Shown here: piece by piece, positions 42,988 to 52,349 of the stretch
Position numbering within the stretch: position 1 is the stretch's first letter
How the letters are laid out: every line of letters starts with the position of its first letter
NCBI GenBank assembly: GCA_002452745.1
Contig: DKFC01000008.1
Coordinates: 1-64,000 of the forward strand
Direction of reading: 5' to 3'
Length of the DNA: 64,000 bases
DNA from: Firmicutes bacterium UBA6806
GTDB taxonomy: Bacteria > Bacillota > Clostridia > Peptostreptococcales > Acidaminobacteraceae
Notes under the pieces: generated by a model
Database searches by the model: none
Told to the model about the DNA's origin: nothing
What the model saw: the letters and a program-made list of their open reading frames with translations, nothing else
Translations under genes and position numbers: made by a program

Positions 42988-43545
42988 TCAGCCATTGAAT
43001 TGATTCATGGCTTTATCTGCACCCTCTTCTATAATACTCAAAACTGATTGTGCAGCACGCTCAAGGCAATCGGATATGATGTCCGACTCTTCCTTTCCAA
43101 ATCTTCTGAGGACAAAGTCCTTTAAGTCCCCTCTCTCTGGCTTCCCAATCCCAATTCTCACTCTTGGGAAATCGTCTTTTTGCAGCAGATAAATGATATT
43201 TCTCATGCCATTATGCGTACCTGCACTTCCCTTTTTACGGATTCTCAATTTTCCGAAGTCAGTGTCTATATCATCATAAATGACAATTAGATTTTCCATT
43301 TTTAGGTTGTAATAATTGCAGATTTTCATAACGGATTCGCCGCTTAAATTCATGTAAGTTTGAGGCTTTACAAGCATGATCTTTTCACCCTTATAATTGC
43401 CCTCTCCAATGACGGCTTTGTATTTTATCTTATCAACTCGAATACTCAATTTATCACTTAAAATGTCAATGGCGTCAAACCCGACATTATGTCTTGTATG
43501 CTGATATTGTCTGCCTGGATTTCCAAGCCCAACGATGACGTACAT
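42988..43545 (-). CDS. pth: Peptidyl-tRNA hydrolase
   Basis: This enzyme recycles peptidyl-tRNAs released from ribosomes. The 185-residue protein has the conserved N-terminus VGLGNPGRQYQHTRHNVGF with catalytic His19, LVKPQTYMNLSGESV, IYDDIDTDFGKLRIRKKGSAGTHNGMRNI and the late RVRIGIGKP motif. It lies between prs (with a chemoreceptor inserted) and mfd. Confidence 0.97.
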   Translation of the reverse strand: MYVIVGLGNPGRQYQHTRHNVGFDAIDILSDKLSIRVDKIKYKAVIGEGNYKGEKIMLVKPQTYMNLSGESVMKICNYYNLKMENLIVIYDDIDTDFGKLRIRKKGSAGTHNGMRNIIYLLQKDDFPRVRIGIGKPERGDLKDFVLRRFGKEESDIISDCLERAAQSVLSIIEEGADKAMNQFNG

Positions 43546-43584
43546 ATTCTAACCTCACCTTCCGATTTTTTAGCACATCAATTA

Positions 43585-43628
43585 TACCATAAAAAACGCT
43601 TGACAATTATTAAATCGTCAAGCGTTTT
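43585..43628 (-). terminator. Terminator of the second chemoreceptor gene
   Basis: AAAACGCTTGAC/GTCAAGCGTTTT, a 12-bp stem with 12-nt loop followed by TTTATGG on the minus strand. Confidence 0.88.
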
Positions 43629-43646
43629 AAAACTTTGTATTTCCCT

Positions 43647-45671
43647 TTAAATTTTAAATTTAGATATTTCCTCGTTGAGAAGTGCTGCCAGTTCATTCAA
43701 TTTCTCAGCTGACTTCGCAACTTCTTCAATTGCAAATACCTGTTGATCCATAGTGGCATTCATCTGCTGTGATGCTGCCGCAGTCTCTTCACTGACCGCC
43801 GAGATGCTCTCGATTGATTCGACGATATTGTTTTTATCGTGATTCAGCTCATCCACAGAAACAGAAATGCGCTTGATGTTCTTATTGATTTCTTCAATAG
43901 CTACTGAGATGTCATCAAATTGATCATTGACCTCATAGACAGCCTGTGTCTGCTCTTTTGAAATGGTTTGAACTTCATTCATACTTGTAACGGTTTTATT
44001 GCTATCACTTTGAATATTGACGATAATATCACGGATTTCCTCAGTTGATTTCGCCGACTCTTCCGCCAATTTTCGAATTTCTTCTGCAACGACGGCAAAG
44101 CCTCTTCCAAACTCACCAGCCCTTGCAGCTTCTATGGAAGCATTGAGCGCGAGGAGATTGGTCTGCTCAGAAATTGATGAAATCGTATTTAATATATTTC
44201 CAATTGATTGTGTCTTTTCGTTCAGTGCCAAAATAGCCTCGCTGATTTTGGCGTTTGCTTCATCATTGCGCTGGGTCTTTTCTCTCAGTTGGTGAATTGA
44301 ATTTAGACCCTTTTCATTTGCCTCAAGAACTTTTGAAGATGAATCCAGCATTTCACTGGTATTGGCGTTAAGTGCTTCGAACTTTTGTGCCAGTTCGTTA
44401 ACATACATAGCACCCTTTTCAGCATCGCCTGCTTGTTCTTGCGCACCTTTAGATATATCTGCTACGCTTCTTGAAATCTCATCAACAGATGCACTTGTCT
44501 GTTCAGAAGTTGCCGCTAAATTGCCAGCAGCTTCACTGACTTCGAGCGTAACGCCTTGAACATTCTTAATCATACTGCCTATGGTTTCAAAAGTCGTTGC
44601 CATATAGTCTGCAAGGTGATGAATTTCGTCGTTTGAATGTACAGTAGCCGCCACTGTCAAGTCACCCTTTTGGGCCTGTTCCATAACGCCCACAATCTTC
44701 TTGATGTTGTTTGCAATTTTAGATGTGGCTGCAAAGATGATAATCAGGGAAATGACCAATATGCCAATTCCATAGAACACAATGGTCCATGTAATGAGGT
44801 TGATATCGTCCAAAATTTCACTTTCATTGAAAGTTGCGACGATATACCAGTTTACTTTCTCAATTGGTTCAATCAGAGCTATCTTCTTGGTCTTTTCGCC
44901 ATTGGCGTCCGCAGTGTACTTGATGAGTTCTTTGCTTCCAGATTTTAGAGCTTCGTTAATTTCAGCAACTGGCACTTCTTTGCCAATTAAATCTGGATCT
45001 GGTGATGTCATGGTCATCAGATTGCCATCCACCAGTGAAGGATATCCAGTTTCACCTATTTCGATTGAATTCACGAGTTCAGATAGTTTTTCAAGGGTTA
45101 AATCAACCCCCACTACTCCGAGCAATCGATTGTGACTGTCTGTGACCTTCGCAGTACAAGTGACCATTAGAGCTTCTGTAGTAGCATCCACATACGGCTG
45201 TGTCCATACAATTCCATCGGCACCAAGAGCATCTGAATACCAAGGACGCACTCTTGGGTCATAACCTTCCGGCAATTCATCTGCTGGACGCATAATCATC
45301 TCGCCGCTTTCTGTTCCGAGGTACATGTACTTTATCCCCGGATAGTTCTCCAAGATTGAATCAATATAGCTCTCAAGATTTTTCAAATCCGTCGGCGATC
45401 CACTGTATTCGGAAAATTCACTGGATCTGATGGCAGCCCCAACAATACCCTCGTACTCAGATAAAAATCCCTCAATCGCCATTTCTGTGGATTTTGAAAG
45501 GCCCCTTGCATTTGATTCAAAATTATTCGTCAGGACGTTTTTTGAAATCATAAAAACAGTGACATTTAATGTGGCGATTCCCACAATTAAAATAAGTGTC
45601 ATGATCATGACGAATTTGAACTTGATGGAATTTCTTCCGCCTGTTCCCTTTCTCTTTTCTTTTTTGTTCAT
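43647..45671 (-). CDS. Methyl-accepting chemotaxis protein with dCache_1 sensor
   Basis: This 674-residue chemoreceptor has one membrane segment near residues 20-40 and a periplasmic-side dCache_1 domain of about 240 residues. The motif DPRVRPWYSDALGADG followed by WTQPYVDATTEALMVT is typical of amino-acid-sensing double Cache domains. A second membrane helix (IVFYGIGILVISLIIIFAA), HAMP and the signalling domain with EQTNLLALNASIEAARAGEF follow. It interrupts the usual prs-pth order and has its own terminator. A TATAAT box lies about 80 bp upstream without a clear -35. The ligand is unproven. Confidence 0.95.
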   Translation of the reverse strand: MNKKEKRKGTGGRNSIKFKFVMIMTLILIVGIATLNVTVFMISKNVLTNNFESNARGLSKSTEMAIEGFLSEYEGIVGAAIRSSEFSEYSGSPTDLKNLESYIDSILENYPGIKYMYLGTESGEMIMRPADELPEGYDPRVRPWYSDALGADGIVWTQPYVDATTEALMVTCTAKVTDSHNRLLGVVGVDLTLEKLSELVNSIEIGETGYPSLVDGNLMTMTSPDPDLIGKEVPVAEINEALKSGSKELIKYTADANGEKTKKIALIEPIEKVNWYIVATFNESEILDDINLITWTIVFYGIGILVISLIIIFAATSKIANNIKKIVGVMEQAQKGDLTVAATVHSNDEIHHLADYMATTFETIGSMIKNVQGVTLEVSEAAGNLAATSEQTSASVDEISRSVADISKGAQEQAGDAEKGAMYVNELAQKFEALNANTSEMLDSSSKVLEANEKGLNSIHQLREKTQRNDEANAKISEAILALNEKTQSIGNILNTISSISEQTNLLALNASIEAARAGEFGRGFAVVAEEIRKLAEESAKSTEEIRDIIVNIQSDSNKTVTSMNEVQTISKEQTQAVYEVNDQFDDISVAIEEINKNIKRISVSVDELNHDKNNIVESIESISAVSEETAAASQQMNATMDQQVFAIEEVAKSAEKLNELAALLNEEISKFKI

Positions 45672-45783
45672 TAGAAACCCTCCTGTATTTTGACATCCCC
45701 TAGTAAGAATAACCTATCCCGAAGTTATCTTTACATTTTTATTATATCATTGATATTGATTTTTTTGTTTATTTATATTACAT

Positions 45784-45828
45784 AAACGTAACAAAAGGGC
45801 GAAACTTTTTTAGTCTCGCCCTTTTGTT
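45784..45828 (-). terminator. Terminator of the spoVG-glmU-prs region
   Basis: AACAAAAGGGCGA/TCGCCCTTTTGTT, a 13-bp stem (45790-45802 with 45816-45828), with the T-run within the 3' arm on the minus strand. It ends transcription after prs. Confidence 0.85.
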
Positions 45829-45857
45829 AAATTTATCTTTGTAAAATTACAACTGAT

Positions 45858-46811
45858 TTAATCAAACAATTTACTGACAGAATCGTTGTTGAAGATTCTT
45901 CTAATCGCCTCTGCGAAAATTGGCGCTACAGATAAAAGTGTGATGTTATCAAGTGATCTGAGTTCATCATTGAGATTGATTGTATCGAGAACAACCAATT
46001 CCTTAATAACGGATTCTCTGATTCTATCCAGTGCAGGGCCAGAAAAGACACCATGTGTACAGCATGCATAAATATCTTTTGCACCCATGTCTTTAAGAGC
46101 CTTGGCAGCATTTACGATCGTTCCTGCTGTATCAATCATATCATCTATCAAAATGACATTTTTGCCCTTGATTTCGCCGATGACATTCATGATTTCAGAT
46201 ACATTGGCCTCTGGACGTCTTTTGTCTACAATTGCAATTGGGGCATCCAGTTTATATGAGAAGTCTCTAGTTCTCGTAACACTTCCTAAATCTGGTGAAA
46301 CGACAACTAAATTGTCTATATCTTTTGTTTTAAAGTACTCAGCAAGAATTGGAACGCCTCTGAGGTGATCCAGTGGAATGTCAAAGTAGCCTTGAATCTG
46401 TGACGCATGCAAGTCCATGGTTAAAACTCTGTCTGCACCTGCTGCCACGATGAGATTGGCAACGAGTTTAGCTGAAATCGGATCTCTCGCTTTTGCCTTT
46501 CTATCTTGTCTTGCATATCCATAATAAGGAATCACCGCTGTGATTCTTCCTGCTGATGCACGTTTTAACGCATCAATGGTAATTAAAAGCTCCATTAGAT
46601 AGTCATTTACATGCGGAATTGAAAACGATTGTACCACGTAAACGTCCACGCCTCTAACCGTTTCGTTGATGTTGACAGAGATTTCACCGTCGCTGAAAGT
46701 TTTGACGACGCTATCTCCTAAAGGCAATCCCAGTTCCCCGCAAATGGCTTTTGCTAATTCTTGGTTTGCGTTACCGGAAAACACCTTGATTTTTCTGCCC
46801 CTTGTATGCAT
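45858..46811 (-). CDS. prs: Ribose-phosphate pyrophosphokinase
   Basis: This enzyme makes PRPP from ribose 5-phosphate and ATP for nucleotide, histidine and tryptophan synthesis. The 317-residue class I protein has FSDGEISVNINETVRG, the flexible-loop region YGYARQDRKAKARDPISAK, VVSPDLGSVTRTRDF and the PRPP-binding VILIDDMIDTAGTI. It follows glmU by 9 bp, as in Bacillus and Clostridia. AGGAGG precedes the ATG. Confidence 0.98.
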   Translation of the reverse strand: MHTRGRKIKVFSGNANQELAKAICGELGLPLGDSVVKTFSDGEISVNINETVRGVDVYVVQSFSIPHVNDYLMELLITIDALKRASAGRITAVIPYYGYARQDRKAKARDPISAKLVANLIVAAGADRVLTMDLHASQIQGYFDIPLDHLRGVPILAEYFKTKDIDNLVVVSPDLGSVTRTRDFSYKLDAPIAIVDKRRPEANVSEIMNVIGEIKGKNVILIDDMIDTAGTIVNAAKALKDMGAKDIYACCTHGVFSGPALDRIRESVIKELVVLDTINLNDELRSLDNITLLSVAPIFAEAIRRIFNNDSVSKLFD

Positions 46812-46820
46812 TGCTTCCTC

Positions 46821-48188
46821 CTATAGCTTCTTTTGATATTTACTAGACCAATTGGTCTTAATCACTTGTCTTCCTCTCGCAATCGCCATCGTTCCATCCG
46901 GCACATCTTCCGTGATGGTCGATCCCGCTGCCACATAAGCACCTTTGCCGACTTTAACAGGTGCAACTAAATTTGCATTGCACCCCACAAACGCATTGTC
47001 CTCTATTTGAGTTAAATGCTTGTTCTGTCCATCGTAATTAACAAATACAACGCCACAACCTACATTGACATTTGTCCCGATGCTTCCATCTCCTATATAT
47101 GAAAGATGAGAGACCTTTGAATGATTTCCAACAGTGCTATTTTTCACTTCCACAAAATCGCCGATTTTCACATGCTTTCCAATATTTGACTTTGGTCTCA
47201 AATAAGCATATGGCCCAATTGCAGAGGCTTCATCCACTTTGGAATCCATCATCGTCGAATGCTTGACGCTGACACCATCTGCCACGGTACAATTCAAAAT
47301 ATCGGCACTTGGTCCTATGATACAATCGCACCCAATAACGGTTTTGCCCTGTAGCACGCTATTGGGATAGATAATCGTGTCAGAACCAATGAGAACGTCT
47401 TTTTCTATATAAATGCTATCGGGCGAAATCATCGTTACCCCTTCAAACATCCATGCCTTCTTAATCCTTTTTTGCATATAATCATCTGCAAGCGACAAAT
47501 TATAGCGATCATTGATGCCCATGACTTCAAATTCATCTTCTGCCACCATAGCACCTACTTTTCCATCTGCACTTCGAATCAATTCAAAGACATCTGTCAA
47601 GTAATACTCATTTTGTTCATTGTTATTATTCAACTGTTTTAAAAGCCCTTTCAAGAGATTGGCCTTTATAATGATAATTCCAGAGTTGATCTCCTGAATC
47701 TCACGTTCCGTTTCCGTTGCATCCTTGTGTTCTACAATTTTCTCAACCCCAGTTCCCGATCTGACAATTCTGCCATATCCCGTTGGATCTTTTGCAATGG
47801 TAGACAGCACCGACGCATCGTTCTCTTCCTTTCGATGCACATTTACAAACGCGGTCAGCGTTTCAGAAGTCAAAAGCGGCACATCGCCAAATAAGACGAG
47901 TACATCACCTTCATCAATATAGTCATCTGCCATCATAACGGCATGCCCCGTCCCCAGCTGAACAGTTTGTTCAACAAATGACACAGGGGTTGATTTCAAA
48001 TGTTCAGTAACTTGTTCTTTCCCATGCCCTACGACACAGACGATTTGATCGCTGTTCACAGTCTGTGCAATGTCGATAACATGCTCGACCATCGCCTTGC
48101 CGCAAATTTTGTGCAACACTTTGGGCAGCTTGGATTTCATACGTTTTCCATGACCTGCCGCAAGTATAATTGTCGTCAGTTTTCTCAT
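46821..48188 (-). CDS. glmU: Bifunctional N-acetylglucosamine-1-phosphate uridyltransferase/glucosamine-1-phosphate acetyltransferase
   Basis: GlmU makes UDP-GlcNAc for peptidoglycan. The 455-residue protein has an N-terminal pyrophosphorylase (LAAGHGKRMKSKLPKVLHKI, GDVPLLTSET, EINSGIIII) and a C-terminal left-handed beta-helix made of hexapeptide repeats. The acetyl-CoA end contains VGCGVVFVNYDGQNKH and FVGCNANLVAPVKVGKGAYV. I chose the ATG at 48188, with GGAG 10 bases upstream; a TTG three codons before is possible. Confidence 0.97.
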   Translation of the reverse strand: MRKLTTIILAAGHGKRMKSKLPKVLHKICGKAMVEHVIDIAQTVNSDQIVCVVGHGKEQVTEHLKSTPVSFVEQTVQLGTGHAVMMADDYIDEGDVLVLFGDVPLLTSETLTAFVNVHRKEENDASVLSTIAKDPTGYGRIVRSGTGVEKIVEHKDATETEREIQEINSGIIIIKANLLKGLLKQLNNNNEQNEYYLTDVFELIRSADGKVGAMVAEDEFEVMGINDRYNLSLADDYMQKRIKKAWMFEGVTMISPDSIYIEKDVLIGSDTIIYPNSVLQGKTVIGCDCIIGPSADILNCTVADGVSVKHSTMMDSKVDEASAIGPYAYLRPKSNIGKHVKIGDFVEVKNSTVGNHSKVSHLSYIGDGSIGTNVNVGCGVVFVNYDGQNKHLTQIEDNAFVGCNANLVAPVKVGKGAYVAAGSTITEDVPDGTMAIARGRQVIKTNWSSKYQKKL

Positions 48189-48316
48189 TTTGATCAACTC
48201 CAGTATGATTTGATTTTACCACGCAAGATTATATCACTTTTAACCATAAAACAAAACATCTATTAAGAAATTTTGAAAAAAAGTTCGTAAAATTCAAAAT
48301 AATAATCTTACATCCA

Positions 48317-48352
48317 CAAAAAAAAGACCTTGTATAAGTACGGTCTTTTTTA
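48317..48352 (-). terminator. Terminator after spoVG
   Basis: AAAAAGACC/GGTCTTTTT with a 12-nt loop; the minus strand continues with T8. It implies that glmU has separate or read-through transcription. Confidence 0.85.
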
Positions 48353-48379
48353 ACATCCCCACATGATAAGGCATTGCAG

Positions 48380-48673
48380 TTATTCTGTGTAATAATCCGA
48401 TTCTTCTTCGTCACTCACCAATTTTGCCTTTTCATACTCTGCAAAAATGATATCTTGAATCATCGATCGCGTTTCCTGATTAATTGGATGTGCTATGTCC
48501 CTGTAGTCCGATTCCCCAACTTTTCGACTCGGCATTGCAACAAACAGCCCATTTTGCCCTTCAATTACTTTGATGTCATGCACAACGAATGCATCATCAA
48601 ATGTCAGAGAAACAACCGCTTTCATTTTGCCTTCTTCTCTTAACTTGCGAATTCTTACATCTGTAATATTCAT
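48380..48673 (-). CDS. spoVG: SpoVG RNA/DNA-binding regulator
   Basis: SpoVG is a small regulator found in spore formers and in non-sporulating bacteria such as Staphylococcus, Listeria and Borrelia. The 97-residue protein has the full family core: MNITDVRIRKL, TFDDAFVVHDIKVIEG, GLFVAMPSRKV and DIAHPIN, with an acidic tail. It lies between purR and glmU as expected (yabJ is absent). A sigma-H-like promoter precedes it. Confidence 0.97.
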   Translation of the reverse strand: MNITDVRIRKLREEGKMKAVVSLTFDDAFVVHDIKVIEGQNGLFVAMPSRKVGESDYRDIAHPINQETRSMIQDIIFAEYEKAKLVSDEEESDYYTE

Positions 48674-48713
48674 TGATTAATTCCCCCTAAATTTTGCTGT
48701 GTATCTTTTTTGT

Positions 48714-48738
48714 ATTCGATACGAATCCATAAACTCCT
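48714..48738 (-). promoter_or_regulatory. Sigma-H-like promoter of spoVG
   Basis: On the minus strand, AGGAGTT (48732-48738), 14 bp, then GAAT (48714-48717). From memory the B. subtilis spoVG sigma-H promoter has AGGATTT and GAAT with the same 14-bp spacing. No sigma-A -10/-35 pair is evident in this spacer. Confidence 0.5.
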
Positions 48739-48786
48739 TCTTTTTTTGATAAATTTATTAATTTTTTTTAATTATTTGGACTTTTT

Positions 48787-49608
48787 TTAGAGTCTTTCGT
48801 AATTTGGATGGACGATAATCCCATTTTCGTCATCAATTCCCTCAAACTTAATCAAAGAGATATAATTTTTCACCAGCTTTTGAGAGGGCGAAATGGTATC
48901 CATCAAAACGCAAACACCTGCCACTTTGCAATCTAATTCTTCAACCAATTGCATCATCCCTTTAGCTGACCCCCCAGCCTTCATAAAGTCGTCCACAATG
49001 AGTACTTTTGAATCCTTTTTGATTGCATTTTTAGAAATATACATGGTCTGAAGTTTCCCAGTTGACCCAGAGATGAAATTAATGCTGATCTTAGACCCTT
49101 CTGTCACTTTATTCTCATGTCTTGCAATGACCAGTGGCACATTGAGTCCACGGGCAGTCATCATTGCAATGGGAATACCCTTAGTCTCAACTGTAAGCAC
49201 ATAATCAACTTGATTAAAATCATCAGAGAACTTTTCAGCAAATATGTCACCGATTCCCTTTGTATATGTAGGATTGTATAAAATATCAGCCATATACAGA
49301 TATTTCCCCGGCATGATTCGTTCGGGTTTCTGAATATCCTCACAGATTTTTTCAATTAGTGCAGACTTCTCAGCTTTCCCCATCATTGGTACGTATTTAG
49401 CCCCTCCAGCAGCACCAGCCAAAGTAACGACCTTTCCAAGAGATAGCTCCTCCATGATCTTCTTAACAATTACCAAATCCTCGCTAATTGTAGATTTAGC
49501 TGAATTAAACATGCTCGTAAAATAGTTAAGTGTAAAAACCTTATTGGGTGAATCGCATAGAATTTTAACGATTGCTCCGATTCTCTCATTCCTTTTTAAC
49601 TTGCTCAC
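48787..49608 (-). CDS. purR: Purine operon repressor PurR (phosphoribosyltransferase-like)
   Basis: PurR represses purine genes and is relieved by PRPP. The 273-residue protein has an N-terminal winged helix (NERIGAIVKILCDSPNKVFT, SAKSTISEDLVIVK) and a type I phosphoribosyltransferase-like domain with the PRPP motif VLIVDDFMKAGGSAKGM. The start is GTG with GGAG upstream. It is divergent from murC across 160 bp. A clear pair of PurBoxes was not found in that spacer. Confidence 0.96.
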   Translation of the reverse strand: MSKLKRNERIGAIVKILCDSPNKVFTLNYFTSMFNSAKSTISEDLVIVKKIMEELSLGKVVTLAGAAGGAKYVPMMGKAEKSALIEKICEDIQKPERIMPGKYLYMADILYNPTYTKGIGDIFAEKFSDDFNQVDYVLTVETKGIPIAMMTARGLNVPLVIARHENKVTEGSKISINFISGSTGKLQTMYISKNAIKKDSKVLIVDDFMKAGGSAKGMMQLVEELDCKVAGVCVLMDTISPSQKLVKNYISLIKFEGIDDENGIIVHPNYERL

Positions 49609-49711
49609 AACATCACACTCCGAATATTAATAATCTTTATCTATAATTTTATTCGTTTTTTCCCCTTTCTTCAATCCCTTTTTATTTTTTTCTTTCATGT
49701 TTTTTTAAATG

Positions 49712-49720
49712 TGGTATAAT
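49712..49720 (+). promoter_or_regulatory. Extended -10 promoter of murC
   Basis: TGG-TATAAT, about 48 bp before the murC ATG; the -35 at 17 bp spacing is weak (CTTTCA). Confidence 0.55.
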
Positions 49721-49768
49721 CTATATGTCTTTCTTACGAGAAAGCGGACTAAATAATTGAGGTGACTT

Positions 49769-51154
49769 ATGATTGATATGAGCTCAATCCGCCGTGTTCA
49801 CTTTATTGGAATTGGTGGTGTCAGTGTCAGCGCAATTGCTGAAATACTCCACACCAAAGGCTATGAAATCAGCGGATCGGACATGGCATCATCAGCAACT
49901 ACAGATTCTCTAAAAACCAAGGGATTTGACATATATATAGGCCATGCGTCAGAAAACATAAAAGGTGCTGATTTAATTGTCTACACAGCCGCTGCCTCTG
50001 ACGACAACCCTGAACTGACAGAGGCTTCCAAACTGGGAATTCCGTGTCTTAGCCGTGCTGAGATGTTAGGACAACTCATGCTTGATTATCCCTTTAGCAT
50101 TGCCATTTCAGGAACTCACGGCAAGACCTCGACAACGTCCATGGTCACACGCCTATTTAACGACAGCCTTCACGACCCAACTGCTCTTGTGGGTGGATTT
50201 TTTAAGGACATTCAAAGCAATGTCAAAATTGGAAGTTCCGATTACTTTATCACCGAAGCCTGTGAATACAAAGAGAGTTTCCTCTCCTTCTACCCGCAGA
50301 TTGGCGTTATTCTGAACATAGATGAAGATCACCTCGATTACTATCGAGATTTAGACCATATCATCAGCGCATTTGTCAAGTTCACTGAGAATATCCATGA
50401 GTCCGGCCTGCTCATTATAAACGGCGATGACTATAACAGCAAAAAGATAAAACCCTACTACAAGGGGAATTTGATGACCTTTGGTTTGAGCGACAGTTGC
50501 GACATCAACGCAAGGGGCATCGTGTACAACCGCATGGGACATCCGTCTTTTGACGTCTATTTAAAAGACAAGAAATTGACATCGCTATCCCTGAGTATTC
50601 CAGGTCAACACAACATCTACAATGCATTAGCTGCCTTTACGGTTGCAATTCAATATATTGACGATTATGAACTGATTGCCGACCGTCTGAACTCATTTCA
50701 AAATGCAAACAGACGCTTTGAGTTGATCGGCGAGAGTCAAGGCATAACCGTTATAGATGATTATGCGCATCACCCCAATGCCATCAGAGTTGCAATAGAA
50801 GCTGCAAAACGCATTGAATCCGTGAATCATCTTTACTGCATTTTTCAGCCACACACTTATTCTAGAACCAAAGAACTTCTACACGAGTTTGCTAGTGCTT
50901 TCAATCAAGCTGATACAGTGCTCTTAACAGATATTTATGCGGCACGTGAAGTTGACAACGGTGAAATCCACTCCACTGATTTACTCAGGGAGATGGAATC
51001 TGAACCCGTCAATTCTCTTTACTACAGCAGTTTCGATGAAATTGTGGACTATCTCTCAAAAAACTGCCAAAGTGGCGATCTCGTCATGACTGTCGGCGCA
51101 GGTGATGTGTACAAGATAGGCAAAAAACTCATCGAGCAGCTCAATCAAGTCTAA
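49769..51154 (+). CDS. murC: UDP-N-acetylmuramate--L-alanine ligase
   Basis: MurC adds L-alanine to UDP-MurNAc in peptidoglycan synthesis. The 461-residue Mur ligase has an N-terminal Rossmann domain (VHFIGIGGVSVSAIAEIL), the ATP loop GTHGKT at residues 115-120, TEACEYKESFLSF, a central NIDEDHLDYY segment, and VIDDYAHHPNAIRVAIEA in the C-terminal domain. GAGG precedes the ATG. It is the first of only two plus-strand genes and is divergent from purR. Confidence 0.97.
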   Translation: MIDMSSIRRVHFIGIGGVSVSAIAEILHTKGYEISGSDMASSATTDSLKTKGFDIYIGHASENIKGADLIVYTAAASDDNPELTEASKLGIPCLSRAEMLGQLMLDYPFSIAISGTHGKTSTTSMVTRLFNDSLHDPTALVGGFFKDIQSNVKIGSSDYFITEACEYKESFLSFYPQIGVILNIDEDHLDYYRDLDHIISAFVKFTENIHESGLLIINGDDYNSKKIKPYYKGNLMTFGLSDSCDINARGIVYNRMGHPSFDVYLKDKKLTSLSLSIPGQHNIYNALAAFTVAIQYIDDYELIADRLNSFQNANRRFELIGESQGITVIDDYAHHPNAIRVAIEAAKRIESVNHLYCIFQPHTYSRTKELLHEFASAFNQADTVLLTDIYAAREVDNGEIHSTDLLREMESEPVNSLYYSSFDEIVDYLSKNCQSGDLVMTVGAGDVYKIGKKLIEQLNQV

Positions 51155-51169
51155 AGTTAACTTTAAATA

Positions 51170-51218
51170 AAAAAATATAAACGCATCACTGGAATCCCAG
51201 TGATGCGTTTATTATTTT
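51170..51218. terminator. Bidirectional terminator between murC and the LCP gene
   Basis: A perfect 15-bp stem (51178-51192 with 51197-51211) and four-base loop. T-rich tracts follow on both strands (ATTATTTT on plus, ATATTTTTTTA on minus), so it can serve both converging genes. Confidence 0.92.
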
Positions 51219-51234
51219 AGACCTCTTAGGTCAA

Positions 51235-52293
51235 TTAATTCGACGTGTCTTTCTTATCTGTATCATTCTTCTCTGCGTCTTTTGCCTTATCTGTATCTGC
51301 CGCATCATCTGTTTTCTCTTCACTGACATCAGCGCCATAGATGGTCAAAAGTGTTCTTTCAAGTGCTTCTGGATCGTGAATCCAGTAATCCAGTTTCCCG
51401 ATTCTCTCATCATGACCCTCCACTGTATAGAAGGTTATGTCGTCTGACTGCATTGAAGCTGCCTTCACAGCATATCCAAGTGCTGTCTCGATGGTCATAT
51501 CCGTTTTGACATAGTTGCTGTTGATAATGGTGTTGATAACAGATGGCAATTGAGAACTCAGCGCCTTCTCAATCATGGATTTCACAAAAGTCTGCTGCCG
51601 AGGAATTCTCTGAATATCCCCTTCGCTGATGCTACCGCTGTTGTTCTTTCTAAACCTTAAGAACTTCACTGTATCAGCACCACTCAACGTCTGCTGTCCC
51701 GCCTTAAAATGGATGTGCAATGCTGGTTTTGCCCAGTTGTCATCGTAATCCATATCAAAAGGCACTTTTACAGAGTAACCCCCTAATACATCGACCACGG
51801 ATTCAACTGCTTTGAAATCCACTTTCACATAATAATCCACTGGAATTCCCAAAAATTCTGATATATATTTCTTCATACCGTTTACGCCACCGACTTCTTT
51901 CATGCCGTAAACCGCGTTCATTTTCTTGTAACCTGGAGCATCAAAGCCTTTTACGTGATGATAGGTGTCCCTAGGAATTGAAAGGATATCCATATGTTGA
52001 CTGTCTGGGTCAAAGCTGATAAGCATCATCGTATCGGCCAACATATCGTTTAAGCCAAATGCAATTACATTGACTCTGTTCGAACTATCTGCCAATTTCT
52101 CCAGTTCTGTCCGCGTATCCACAACTTCCGGTTCTGTTTCATTAGGTTCTGCTGTGATATCCGGAATATTTGTTTCCGATTCAGAAGCCCCTGGAGCCTT
52201 CGACTGCCCTTTTTCTATTGCAAAAAAGACACCCGCAATTATCGTCATAAATGCAATAAACGATATAACAAATAGTTTGATGTAAAACTTCAT
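51235..52293 (-). CDS. LytR-CpsA-Psr family cell wall glycopolymer ligase
   Basis: LCP proteins attach teichoic acids or capsule to peptidoglycan outside the membrane. The 352-residue protein has one N-terminal membrane helix (about residues 5-25), a Thr/Glu-rich linker and the LCP domain (MLISFDPDSQHMDILSIPRD to SIPRQQTFVKSM). Conserved Arg residues that bind the polyprenyl phosphate lie in SIPRDT and KFLRFRKN. The C-terminus is an unusual Asp/Lys/Thr-rich tail of about 35 residues. I chose the ATG at 52293 after AAAGGA. The promoter is flanked by a perfect inverted repeat. Confidence 0.93.
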   Translation of the reverse strand: MKFYIKLFVISFIAFMTIIAGVFFAIEKGQSKAPGASESETNIPDITAEPNETEPEVVDTRTELEKLADSSNRVNVIAFGLNDMLADTMMLISFDPDSQHMDILSIPRDTYHHVKGFDAPGYKKMNAVYGMKEVGGVNGMKKYISEFLGIPVDYYVKVDFKAVESVVDVLGGYSVKVPFDMDYDDNWAKPALHIHFKAGQQTLSGADTVKFLRFRKNNSGSISEGDIQRIPRQQTFVKSMIEKALSSQLPSVINTIINSNYVKTDMTIETALGYAVKAASMQSDDITFYTVEGHDERIGKLDYWIHDPEALERTLLTIYGADVSEEKTDDAADTDKAKDAEKNDTDKKDTSN

Positions 52294-52320
52294 AACCAAT
52301 TTCCTTTCATGATAGAATCT

Positions 52321-52349
52321 ATTTTATTGTAACATAATCCGAAAGGCAA
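52321..52349 (-). promoter_or_regulatory. Promoter of the LCP gene
   Basis: TTGCCT (52344-52349), a 17-bp spacer and TAAAAT (52321-52326), 28 bp before the ATG. Confidence 0.5.

Noticed and set aside
49609..49768. PurBoxes in the purR-murC spacer
   Set aside because: Two CGAA cores occur (near 49619 and 49655), but the flanks and the spacing do not match the tandem PurBox consensus well enough.
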